Shown: one piece after another, positions 52,428-60,395 of the stretch
How the letters are laid out: each line of letters opens with the position of its first letter
How positions within the stretch are numbered: position 1 is the first letter of the stretch
Origin: an uncultured Eubacterium sp.
GTDB lineage: Bacteria; Bacillota; Clostridia; Oscillospirales; Acutalibacteraceae
NCBI GenBank assembly: GCA_905234495.1
Contig: CAJOHE010000007.1
Location: 1 to 64,000 of the forward strand
Reading direction: 5' to 3'
Length of the DNA stretch: 64,000 nt
Made by a program: the position numbers and the translations under genes
Notes under the pieces: model-generated
What the model saw: the letters and a program-made list of their open reading frames with translations, nothing else
Told to the model about the DNA's origin: nothing
Database searches by the model: none

Positions 52428-53765
52428 ATGGCGAAAAAATCGTTTAAGCGAGGTATCCATCCCTTTGACGGTAAGGACTACGCAAAGGGAGTTCCCATTA
52501 AGAAAATTGCCCCGCAGGACATTATGGTGTTCCCGCTGTCGCAGCACATAGGCGCGCCGGCGAAGCCCGTTGTTGCAGTAGGCGACAGGGTGCTGAAGGG
52601 ACAGCTTATTGCAGAGGCGGGCGGCTTTATTTCCTCACCCGTTTACTCATCGGTTTCGGGCACGGTCAAAAAGCTTGAAAAGAGAAAGGTGACAAACGGA
52701 AGCACTGTCGACTGCATTGTCATTGAAAACGACGGACAGGACGAAGCCGTTGAAGGCTTCGGCGAGGAGAGGGAGCTTTCCTCACTCACGGGCAAGGACG
52801 TTGTTGACATCGTGACGAAGTCGGGCATTGTTGGTCTCGGCGGCGCGGGCTTCCCGACGGGCGTAAAGATTGCGCCCAAAAACGCGGACGAGATTGATAC
52901 TCTTATTATAAACGGCGCTGAGTGCGAGCCCTATCTCACATCGGACTACCGTCTTATGCTCGAGAGGACCGACGACCTTGTCTGCGGCATTGAGATTATC
53001 CTCAAAGCCCTTCCTAACGCAAAGGCGGTCATCGGTATTGAAAATAACAAGCCCGACGCGATTAAGCTTCTGAAAGAAAAGACAGCCTCAAACGCAAAGA
53101 TTGAGGTAATGGAACTCAAGACGAAGTACCCGCAGGGCGGCGAGCGCCAGCTCATCTACGCCGTAACGGGCAGAAGAATCAACTCAAGAATGCTTCCCGC
53201 GGATATGAACGTTGTCGTTGTAAACGTTCAGAGCACGGTTGCAATCTACGAGGCGGTTTATCTCAATATGCCCCTCATCCATAAGATTATGACGATAACG
53301 GGCGAGGCGGTGAACACGCCCTGCAATCTCGACGTTCCGCTCGGCGTAAGCCACAGCTACGTGCTTGAATGCGGCGGCGGTGCAAAGGACAGCGTTAAGA
53401 AATTCATTTCGGGCGGTCCGATGATGGGTATGGCTATGAGTACTCTTGACGTTCCCGTCGTTAAAACCTCATCCTCAATTCTTGCCTATTCAAAGGACGA
53501 GGTTGCTCTCATAAAGGAAACGAACTGTATCAGATGCGGAAAGTGCGTTGCGGTGTGTCCGCAGTTTCTCATCCCGCAGATGATGGGCAGAGCCGTTAAA
53601 CACGGTGATATCGACCAGTTTGAAAAGCTCGGCGGTATGGAATGTATCGAGTGCGGCTGCTGCGCATACGGCTGTCCGGCAAAGATTCCGCTCACCCAGA
53701 TGTTCAAGCTCGGCAAGGTACAGCTTCGCGACAAGAAAGCTAAGGAAAAGGAGGCGGCTAAATAA
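52428..53765 (+). CDS. rnfC: Rnf complex subunit C
   Basis: 445 aa from the ATG at 52428 behind GGATGGAG. N-terminal barrel-sandwich domain (FKRGIHPFDGKDY; VFPLSQHIGAPAKPVV), flavin/NADH-binding glycine loop GIVGLGGAGFPTGVK, a SLBB region, and two [4Fe-4S] motifs CIRCGKCVAVCP and CIECGCCAYGCP near the end. RnfC takes or gives electrons to NAD+ at the cytoplasmic face of the ferredoxin:NAD+ oxidoreductase. First of six rnf genes in the clostridial order C-D-G-E-A-B. Confidence 0.96.
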   Translation: MAKKSFKRGIHPFDGKDYAKGVPIKKIAPQDIMVFPLSQHIGAPAKPVVAVGDRVLKGQLIAEAGGFISSPVYSSVSGTVKKLEKRKVTNGSTVDCIVIENDGQDEAVEGFGEERELSSLTGKDVVDIVTKSGIVGLGGAGFPTGVKIAPKNADEIDTLIINGAECEPYLTSDYRLMLERTDDLVCGIEIILKALPNAKAVIGIENNKPDAIKLLKEKTASNAKIEVMELKTKYPQGGERQLIYAVTGRRINSRMLPADMNVVVVNVQSTVAIYEAVYLNMPLIHKIMTITGEAVNTPCNLDVPLGVSHSYVLECGGGAKDSVKKFISGGPMMGMAMSTLDVPVVKTSSSILAYSKDEVALIKETNCIRCGKCVAVCPQFLIPQMMGRAVKHGDIDQFEKLGGMECIECGCCAYGCPAKIPLTQMFKLGKVQLRDKKAKEKEAAK

Positions 53766-54730
53766 TGTATAATGTTTCGGTTTCACCTCACATAAGAGCG
53801 AAAAACTCAACTCAGAAAATGATGTTCGACGTTGCCATCGCTCTTATCCCAACCCTTGGCTTCGGCGTATATAACTTCGGGCTTAAGGCGCTTCTTTTAA
53901 TCGTTCTCAGCATCGCAAGCTGCGTTGCAAGCGAGGCGCTCTTTGAGCTCATTATGAAAAAGGACCTGACGATTTTTGACGGAAGCGCGCTTGTCACGGG
54001 TATGATTTTAGCGCTCAACCTTCCTCCCACGGTTGCGTGGTATATGCCGATTCTCGGCGGTATCTTTGCTATCATCGTTGCAAAGATGCTCTTCGGCGGA
54101 CTCGGTCAGAACTTTATGAACCCCGCGCTTGCGGGACGTTGCTTCCTCGTAATCTCCTTCGGTACGGCGATGAACAATTTCACAACCGACCTCTACACGG
54201 GCGCAACGCCTCTTTCAATGATTAAGGCGGGCGAGAGCGTAGACCTTCTCACGCTCTTCATCGGTAAGCACGGCGGCTGTATCGGCGAGGTTTCGGCGGC
54301 TGCAATCCTTGTAGGCTTTGCCTACCTTCTTATCAGAAAAGTTATCTCGGCACGAATTCCGGTTACATACGTTCTTTCAACTATCGTATTTATCGCAATC
54401 ATCAATCTTGCAAAGGGCAACGAGCTTACGGTCGAGTACCTTCTCGGCAACGTTCTCTCGGGCGGTCTTCTTGCAGGCGCGGTATTTATGGCAACCGACT
54501 ATGTAACAAGCCCGATTACAATTAAGGGCCAGTACGTTTACGGCGTTGTTCTCGGACTTCTCACCGCGCTCTTCAGAGTTGTCGGCAAGTCGGCGGAGGG
54601 CGTTTCGTACGCCATCATCATCTCGAACCTTCTTGTGCCGATGATTGAGAAAATGACTCTTCCTAAGCCCTTTGGCAGCGAAAGGTCGTTCAAAGAAAAA
54701 TTCCGCGCGAAGAAAGGAGAGAGCAAGTAA
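53765..54730 (+). CDS. rnfD: Rnf complex subunit D
   Basis: 321 aa, overlapping rnfC by one base. About nine membrane helices. The motif YTGATPLS near residue 148 carries the Thr that binds FMN covalently in RnfD/NqrB proteins. Central membrane subunit in ion translocation. The C-terminus ends in a short Lys-rich tail and the stop overlaps the rnfG start. Confidence 0.95.
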   Translation: MYNVSVSPHIRAKNSTQKMMFDVAIALIPTLGFGVYNFGLKALLLIVLSIASCVASEALFELIMKKDLTIFDGSALVTGMILALNLPPTVAWYMPILGGIFAIIVAKMLFGGLGQNFMNPALAGRCFLVISFGTAMNNFTTDLYTGATPLSMIKAGESVDLLTLFIGKHGGCIGEVSAAAILVGFAYLLIRKVISARIPVTYVLSTIVFIAIINLAKGNELTVEYLLGNVLSGGLLAGAVFMATDYVTSPITIKGQYVYGVVLGLLTALFRVVGKSAEGVSYAIIISNLLVPMIEKMTLPKPFGSERSFKEKFRAKKGESK

Positions 54731-55350
54731 TGAAAAAATCAAAGCTTTTAGTAAACACGCTTGTACTCTTCCTCGTTGCGGTTGTTGCGGTATTCGCCCT
54801 TGCAATGGTAAATCAGGTCACGAGAGACCCGATTGCCCAGGCGGAAATCAACGCGAGAAACGAATCGTACAAAACAGTTTTTGCAGACGCCGCGGATTTC
54901 AAAGAGCTTGAAAACGAGGCGCAGCTTATTGAAAGCTCACAGGCTGTAATTGAGGAAAACGGAATCACGGGCTGCGTAATCAACAACGCCATGGCGGCTG
55001 TTGACGAAAGCGGAAACACAATCGGTTACGTTATTTCCTCAAGCAGTATGCAGGGCTACGGCGGCGAGGTACAGATTGCCGTAGGTATTAAGGACGGAAA
55101 GCTCACCGGTCTTTCGGTTGTTAAAAACAGCGAAACCCCGGGCTTCGGCGCAAGGTGTACCGAGGAGGAGTTCCAGTCGCAGTTTGCCGGCAAGGACGCA
55201 GGCATACTCAGTTTCATCAAAGAGGGCGAGGCTGACAGCACTCAGTTTGACGCAATCAGCGGCGCCACAATTACATCAACTGCGGTTCAGGACGCTGTAA
55301 ACGCCGCAAACGCGTTTTACAACAACTGTCTTGCAGAGAAGGGGGAGTGA
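54730..55350 (+). CDS. rnfG: Rnf complex subunit G (flavinylated)
   Basis: 206 aa. One N-terminal helix (residues ~7-26) and an extracytoplasmic FMN-binding domain with GYGGEVQIAVGIKDGKL, PGFGARCTEEEF and the flavinylation motif SGATIT (Thr ~180). FMN is attached through a phosphoester by ApbE, which is encoded 3 kb downstream. Relays electrons on the outer side of the membrane. Confidence 0.95.
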   Translation: MKKSKLLVNTLVLFLVAVVAVFALAMVNQVTRDPIAQAEINARNESYKTVFADAADFKELENEAQLIESSQAVIEENGITGCVINNAMAAVDESGNTIGYVISSSSMQGYGGEVQIAVGIKDGKLTGLSVVKNSETPGFGARCTEEEFQSQFAGKDAGILSFIKEGEADSTQFDAISGATITSTAVQDAVNAANAFYNNCLAEKGE

Positions 55351-55354
55351 GATA

Positions 55355-56029
55355 ATGAAGGGAATTCTTGAAAGACTTTATAACGGCATTATCAAGGAAA
55401 ATCCCACCTTTGTGCTTATGCTCGGTATGTGTCCGACGCTTGCGGTTACAACCTCAGCCAAAAACGGCTTTGGTATGGGACTTGCCACAATGGTGGTTCT
55501 GGTTATGTCAAACCTGCTCATATCCCTGCTCAGAAAAATCATTCCTCAGGGAGTGCGTGTTCCCGTTTACATTGTAATTATCGCTTCGTTCGTAACGATA
55601 GTTGAAATGCTTATGCACGCATATGCGCTCTCGCTTTACGAGAGCCTCGGAATCTATATTCCTCTCATCGTAGTAAACTGTATTATTCTCGGCAGAGCGG
55701 AATCCTACGCTTCAAAGAATAATCCGCTTCTCTCGATATTTGACGGTATCGGCATCGGCATAGGTTTTACCTTCGGTCTCGTTATCATCGGTATGGTAAG
55801 AGAGCTTATCGGCAACGGCACAATCTTTGATATTCAGATTATGCCCGCTTCCTATCAGCCAGTTTCAATGTTCGTAATGGCGCCGGGTGCGTTCCTCGTT
55901 CTCGCAATGCTTACCGCAGTGCAGAACAAGCTCAAGCTCAAGGGCGCAAACCGCCATGTGAAAGGCGAAGGCGGCTGCGACGGCAACTGTGCCGAATGTC
56001 CTATGAAGGAGGAAGAGAATGATGGCTAA
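55355..56029 (+). CDS. rnfE: Rnf complex subunit E
   Basis: 224 aa from the ATG at 55355 behind GGGGGAG. Six helices, with KENPTFVLMLGMCPTLAVTT at the start and the paired Cys typical of RnfA/RnfE that hold a membrane-embedded Fe centre. The C-terminal tail has an extra Cys cluster (GGCDGNCAECPM), not part of the canonical core. Overlaps rnfA by 11 bases. Confidence 0.95.
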   Translation: MKGILERLYNGIIKENPTFVLMLGMCPTLAVTTSAKNGFGMGLATMVVLVMSNLLISLLRKIIPQGVRVPVYIVIIASFVTIVEMLMHAYALSLYESLGIYIPLIVVNCIILGRAESYASKNNPLLSIFDGIGIGIGFTFGLVIIGMVRELIGNGTIFDIQIMPASYQPVSMFVMAPGAFLVLAMLTAVQNKLKLKGANRHVKGEGGCDGNCAECPMKEEENDG

Positions 56030-56600
56030 TACCTTATTTTTAGTTCTTATCACAACGGCTCTCATCAACAACGTTGTACTGAGCCAGTTCCTCGGAATAT
56101 GCCCCTTCTTAGGCGTATCTAAAAACGTAAAGACTGCAGCAGGTATGGGCGGCGCGGTTGTGTTTGTAATCACTCTCGCATCCGCCGTAACAAGCGTAAT
56201 CTATACTCAGGTGCTTGAACGCTTCGACCTTGTTTATTTAAAGACAATCGTGTTCATCCTTGTTATAGCTTTCCTTGTTCAGCTTGTTGAGTCCTTCCTC
56301 AAGAAGGCGTCGCCCTCGCTTTACAGAGCGCTCGGTGTATACCTTCCCCTTATCACAACAAACTGCGCGGTGCTCGGCGTTGCGCTTACAAACGTTCAGA
56401 AGGAATATAATTTCCTCACAAGCGTTATCTCAGGCCTCGGCACGGCAATCGGCTTCACAATCGCAATCGTGATTATGGCTGCAATCCGTGAGAGAACCGA
56501 AAAGAACGATTTCCCTGCGGCGTTCAAGGGCACGCCCGCGGTGCTTCTCACCGCCTGCCTTATGTCAATGGCGTTCTTCGGTTTCGGTGCGTTTGCATAA
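56019..56600 (+). CDS. rnfA: Rnf complex subunit A
   Basis: 193 aa. Six helices. NNVVLSQFLGICPFLGVSKN and LPLITTNCAVLGVALTN carry the two conserved Cys regions. Homologous to RnfE and inserted in the membrane in opposite topology. AGGAGG precedes two adjacent ATGs (56019 and 56022); either could be used. Confidence 0.96.
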   Translation: MMANTLFLVLITTALINNVVLSQFLGICPFLGVSKNVKTAAGMGGAVVFVITLASAVTSVIYTQVLERFDLVYLKTIVFILVIAFLVQLVESFLKKASPSLYRALGVYLPLITTNCAVLGVALTNVQKEYNFLTSVISGLGTAIGFTIAIVIMAAIRERTEKNDFPAAFKGTPAVLLTACLMSMAFFGFGAFA

Positions 56601-56612
56601 GGAGGTGCCGCT

Positions 56613-57425
56613 ATGTTATTGAGTATTAATTATCACGAAGTGTTTATCGCAGTCGGCGCCGTGGCGATTATTGCCGTAATCGTCGGCATCATCCTTTCAA
56701 TCGCGGAAAAGGTTTTCCACGTCGAGGTTGACGAGAGGGAAGAGGCTATCAGAGACGTCCTTCCCGGAAGCAACTGCGGCGGCTGCGGCTTTGCGGGCTG
56801 CGACGCATGCGCAGAGGCTATCGCAAAGGGCAACGCGGAGGTTTCCGCCTGTCCCGTAGGCGGCGCGACGGTTGCCGCAAAAATCGGCGAGATTATGGGC
56901 GTTGAGGTCGGCGACCTCACCCGTATGGTTGCATACGTAAAGTGCGACGGCACGAGCGACAAGCGCGAGGTTGAGTACGACTACTTCGGTATCGACAGCT
57001 GTACCTACGCTACAATGGTGCCCGGTTCAAGCCCCTATGCGTGTAAGTTCGGCTGCCTCGGCTTCGGCTCATGCGCAAGAGTCTGCGACCATCAGGCAAT
57101 CAGAATCATCAACCGCAAGGCGGTCGTTGACGAGAATCTGTGCGTAGCCTGCGGCAAATGTCTCAGGGTATGCCCCCACAATCTTATCGAGCTTGTTCCC
57201 GCAGACAGTAAATACCGCGTTCAGTGCGCGTCTCTTGCAAGAGGTCTTGAGGTTAAGAACGCCTGCACTGCGGGCTGTATCGGCTGCGGTCTCTGTGCAA
57301 AGAACTGCCCGAGCGAGGCTATTGTTTTCAAAAACAATATTGCGGTTATCGACTACGATAAGTGCACAAAGTGCGGCACCTGCGTTGATAAGTGCCCGAG
57401 AAAGATTATCAAGATTTATGAGTAA
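56613..57425 (+). CDS. rnfB: Rnf complex subunit B (polyferredoxin)
   Basis: 270 aa, AAGGAGGTG site. N-terminal helix (residues ~10-32), the 4Fe-4S module GSNCGGCGFAGCDAC...ACPVGG (~48-85), then several ferredoxin motifs: GCLGFGSCARVC, CVACGKCLRVCP, CIGCGLCAKNCP and CTKCGTCVDKCP. Entry point for electrons from ferredoxin, probably the one encoded at 12361. Last rnf gene; the next ORF starts inside its final codons. Confidence 0.96.
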   Translation: MLLSINYHEVFIAVGAVAIIAVIVGIILSIAEKVFHVEVDEREEAIRDVLPGSNCGGCGFAGCDACAEAIAKGNAEVSACPVGGATVAAKIGEIMGVEVGDLTRMVAYVKCDGTSDKREVEYDYFGIDSCTYATMVPGSSPYACKFGCLGFGSCARVCDHQAIRIINRKAVVDENLCVACGKCLRVCPHNLIELVPADSKYRVQCASLARGLEVKNACTAGCIGCGLCAKNCPSEAIVFKNNIAVIDYDKCTKCGTCVDKCPRKIIKIYE

Positions 57426-58431
57426 AATGAACATAAAAAGACTGACGGCGTTCCTTATCGCCGCGCTTATGGCGCTTTCCCTTGCCGCCTGCTCAAACGG
57501 CGGTAACGGCGCAGGCACGTTTGACGATGCGGAGGACGACCCCAATGAGGTTAAAACGGGCTTTGCCGTAATCAGCGAGGTGCGAACCGACGAGGCGGAC
57601 CCCGGCTCAATTTACAAGCGCAGCTTCGTTTCAACCGTGGCGGCGGTTATCGTTGATACCGACGGCAGAATTGTAAAGGCAAAGGTTGACGTTATGGAAA
57701 TAAACGCCGACCTCGAAAATAACGGCGGCGTTGTTGAAAACCCGAAAACCAGAATGGAACAGGGCGCCGAGTATAACTATCTCGGCGAGACGGCGCTTCA
57801 GAGCCCGTGGTGCGACCAGCTTGCGGCGGTCGAGGAATTTGCACAGGGCAAAACCGCCAAGGAATTTTCCGACAGCTTCGACTATTTTTCAGGCATCACC
57901 TACGACGAGGAGCTTCTCACAAAATGCGATATCGACGTGGGCTGCGAGGTCAAGGCGATAGCTCAGGCGGCAAACGACGCGAGAGCGCTCGGCGCCGACG
58001 ATAAAAACGAGCTCAAGCTTGCCATTACCGCAAAGAACTTTGAGCCCGAGGAAGAGGGCGATTTCCTCGCGTACAGAATGGAATACGCGACCGTCACAAT
58101 GGATAAGGACGGCGTTATCACGTCCTGTATCGTTGACGAGTCGGAGGCAAAGTGCGGAATCATCGACGGCGAGTATGCCGAGTTCCCGGGCATCTACGAC
58201 ACCAAGAGGCAGATGGGCACGCAGTACGGTATGAAGGACGTATCGCCCATAGGCGCCGAGTGGGACGAGCAGGCGAAGGCGCTTGAATACTTCGCGGCGG
58301 GCAAAACCCCCGACGAGCTTCTTGCCTCGGTCGGCAGCGACAACGTCACAACCGACGCGGATTTGATTACAACCTGCACTATAGAAATCAACGAAATGGT
58401 TGACAACATCATCAAAGCCGCTGACAAATAA
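57418..58431 (+). CDS. Rnf-linked lipoprotein with duplicated domain
   Basis: 337 aa from the ATG at 57418, which overlaps the rnfB stop by 8 bases; an ATG at 57427 is an alternative. Lipobox ALSLAACS. The mature part is two copies of a ~140-residue domain. Each has a beta-rich start with a VDTDGRIVKAKVD or MDKDGVITSCIVD strand, a KTRMEQGAEYNYL or TKRQMGTQYGMK segment, then SPWCDQLAAVEEFAQGKT or GAEWDEQAKALEYFAAGKT and a closing helix (CEVKAIAQAAND / EMVDNIIKAADK). The layout recalls FMN-binding domains, but no SGAT flavinylation motif is present. Translational coupling to rnfB suggests it works at the outer face with Rnf. Confidence 0.75.
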   Translation: MSKMNIKRLTAFLIAALMALSLAACSNGGNGAGTFDDAEDDPNEVKTGFAVISEVRTDEADPGSIYKRSFVSTVAAVIVDTDGRIVKAKVDVMEINADLENNGGVVENPKTRMEQGAEYNYLGETALQSPWCDQLAAVEEFAQGKTAKEFSDSFDYFSGITYDEELLTKCDIDVGCEVKAIAQAANDARALGADDKNELKLAITAKNFEPEEEGDFLAYRMEYATVTMDKDGVITSCIVDESEAKCGIIDGEYAEFPGIYDTKRQMGTQYGMKDVSPIGAEWDEQAKALEYFAAGKTPDELLASVGSDNVTTDADLITTCTIEINEMVDNIIKAADK

Positions 58432-58436
58432 AAGCA

Positions 58437-58477
58437 AAGGAAATCAAGTTGAACTTGGTTTCCTTTTTTGCTATAAT
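58437..58477 (+). promoter_or_regulatory. Overlapping terminator and promoter before apbE
   Basis: AAGGAAATCAAGT (58437-58449) pairs with ACTTGGTTTCCTT (58453-58465), one G-U pair, then T's: the rnf-operon terminator. Its descending arm also holds TTGAAC (58449-58454), which with 17 bp and TATAAT (58472-58477) forms a promoter. The predicted transcription start falls at the apbE ATG (58484). Confidence 0.65.
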
Positions 58478-58483
58478 AGACGT

Positions 58484-59524
58484 ATGAAAAAAATCACGGC
58501 AATAATTTTATCGGCAACAATATTAATATCGCTCTGCTCGTGCAGTCTTGACACGGGACCGAAAAGGTTTTCCGAGACCTTTATTGACCTTTTCGACACG
58601 GCTTCAACGCTGATTGCCTACGACGAAAGTCAGACGGAATTTGACGCGAAGTACGAGACCTTTTACGGCTGGCTTGCCGAGCTCGACAAGCTCTATGACA
58701 TCTATAACGAGTACGACGGCGTTGTCAATCTCTGCACCGTCAATAAGCTTGCGGCTCAGGCGCCCGTTGAGGTTGACGAGAGCATAATCGACCTGCTTGA
58801 ATACGGCGTGAAAACCTACGGGGACAGCGGCGGAAAGACTAATATCTGCCTCGGCTCGGTGCTTCGGATATGGCACAGCTACAGAGAAAACGGGCTCAAT
58901 AATCCCGATACCGCCTCACTTCCCGATATGGCTGAGCTTGAAGAGGCGGCAAAGCATACGGATATAAATTCCCTTGTCATCGACCGCGAAAACAGTACGG
59001 TTTACTTTGCCGACAGCGCTCTTCAGCTCGACGTCGGCGCGATTGCAAAGGGCTATGCGGCAAAGGTTGTCTGCGAGAGGGCAAAGGAATCGCTCTGGCA
59101 GGATTTTGCCCTGAGCCTCGGCGGCAACGTCTGCACCTACGGCTTTAAGGGCGACGGCAAAACCGAGTGGAGCATCGGCGTTGAAAACCCCGACACCGCC
59201 TCGGATACGGCGCTTTTCAACGTTTCCGTCAGCGGCAAGTGCATCGTCACAAGCGGCGACTATCAGCGCTACTACACGGTTGACGGTAAAAACTACTGCC
59301 ACATAATCAATCCCGACACGCTTATGCCGAGCGAATATTTTGCGGAGGTCACAGTGCTCTGCGAGGATTCCGCCCTCGGCGACGCGCTTTCCACAACCCT
59401 TTTCAATATGCCGTATGAAGAGGGCTTGGCGCTTGTTGAAAGCAGGGAGGGCGTTGAAGCGCTCTGGGTTGACAAGGATTACAATCAAAGCTTCAGCTCG
59501 GGTTTTGAGGAGTATATAAATTGA
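58484..59524 (+). CDS. apbE: FMN transferase ApbE (lipoprotein)
   Basis: 346 aa from the ATG at 58484; no ribosome site precedes it, and the -10 box lies only 6 bases upstream. Lipobox SLCSC. The ApbE fold shows MTxFDT-like FDTASTLIAYDE, the LQLDVGAIAKGYAAKVVCE motif, SLGGNVCTYGFK and the C-terminal HIINPDTLMPSEYF with the Mg-binding ALGDALSTTLF. Transfers FMN from FAD to Thr of target proteins outside the membrane, here most likely RnfG and RnfD. Overlaps the next gene by 4 bases. Confidence 0.95.
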   Translation: MKKITAIILSATILISLCSCSLDTGPKRFSETFIDLFDTASTLIAYDESQTEFDAKYETFYGWLAELDKLYDIYNEYDGVVNLCTVNKLAAQAPVEVDESIIDLLEYGVKTYGDSGGKTNICLGSVLRIWHSYRENGLNNPDTASLPDMAELEEAAKHTDINSLVIDRENSTVYFADSALQLDVGAIAKGYAAKVVCERAKESLWQDFALSLGGNVCTYGFKGDGKTEWSIGVENPDTASDTALFNVSVSGKCIVTSGDYQRYYTVDGKNYCHIINPDTLMPSEYFAEVTVLCEDSALGDALSTTLFNMPYEEGLALVESREGVEALWVDKDYNQSFSSGFEEYIN

Positions 59525-59874
59525 AAAAAGCAGATTTTATTCTAATCGGCGCTGTTGTCTGCGTTGCGCTTCTCATCGGCGTAATTCTGTATTTTGCGGG
59601 CAACAACGGCGCGTACGCAGAGGTTGAGGTTGACGGAAAGGTTGTTGAAACCCTGCCTCTCGGCGAAAACACGACATATGAAATCAGTACCGAAAACGGC
59701 ACGAATACCCTTGTGATTGAGGACGGCTGCGCCTATATGGCGGACGCCGACTGCCCCGACCTTATCTGCGTAAAGCACCGTAAGATTAGTAAGAAGGGGG
59801 AATCGATAATCTGCCTGCCCCACAAGGTGATTGTGACAGTCGTCGGCGGCGATGACGCGGAGGCTGATTTATGA
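59521..59874 (+). CDS. NusG domain II protein (EetA-like)
   Basis: 117 aa, TTG start behind GAGGAG, overlapping apbE. One N-terminal helix (residues ~5-26) then a small extracytoplasmic NusG-II-type beta domain with VEVDGKVVETLPLGEN, CPDLICVKHRKISKKGESI and CLPHKVIV; the two Cys could form a disulfide or bind metal. Such proteins typically occur with Gx transporters, ApbE and FMN-binding proteins. The pair resembles EetA/EetB of the Listeria extracellular electron transfer locus. Confidence 0.8.
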   Translation: MKKADFILIGAVVCVALLIGVILYFAGNNGAYAEVEVDGKVVETLPLGENTTYEISTENGTNTLVIEDGCAYMADADCPDLICVKHRKISKKGESIICLPHKVIVTVVGGDDAEADL

Positions 59875-60395
59875 GAAATGAAAAGGTAAAAAACGTTGCG
59901 CTTTTCGGTATGATGACCGCGCTTGCGTTTACGCTCAGCTTTCTTGAAACGCTGATTCCTATCAGCTTCGGCGTTCCGGGAATAAAGCTCGGGCTTGCAA
60001 ATCTCGTCGTTGTCACCGCGCTTTACACGATGAAGCCGTGGCAGGCGTTTGCGATTGCGCTTATAAGAATTGTGCTCGCGGGGCTGACCTTCGGCAATTT
60101 CAATTCCCTCGCGTACAGCCTTTGCGGCGGACTTCTGAGCTTTGCGCTTATGTATCTTGCAAAGAAAACGAAGCTTTCCGTAATGGGCGTGAGTATGCTC
60201 GGCGGTGTGAGCCACAACGTCGGTCAGATTATCGCCGCGGCGATTATTATGAGTACCGTGAGAATTGTCTACTACCTGCCCGTCCTGCTTGTTTCAGGCT
60301 TGGTTACGGGCTTTCTCATCGGACTACTGTCAAAGACGGTAGTTGACAGAATTAATAAGATTAAGGGTGAAAACAGTAATGAAAAGAATAATTAG
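59871..60395 (+). CDS. Gx transporter family protein (EetB-like)
   Basis: 174 aa, overlapping the previous gene by 4 bases. Five or six helices with ALFGMMTALAFTLSFLE, FGVPGIKLGLANLVVV and the GMSMLGGVSHNVGQII-like segment typical of the Gx family (once annotated as heptaprenyl diphosphate synthase component I). The fold resembles ECF S components. Function unknown; in Listeria the equivalent is needed for flavin-based electron export. The stop overlaps the start of the next surface protein. Confidence 0.85.
   Translation: MRNEKVKNVALFGMMTALAFTLSFLETLIPISFGVPGIKLGLANLVVVTALYTMKPWQAFAIALIRIVLAGLTFGNFNSLAYSLCGGLLSFALMYLAKKTKLSVMGVSMLGGVSHNVGQIIAAAIIMSTVRIVYYLPVLLVSGLVTGFLIGLLSKTVVDRINKIKGENSNEKNN

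Noticed and set aside
57193..57417. Extended upstream frame for the Rnf-linked lipoprotein
   Set aside because: It would overlap the ferredoxin motifs of rnfB in another frame. The signal peptide and lipobox begin at 57418, so the upstream part is not coding in that frame.
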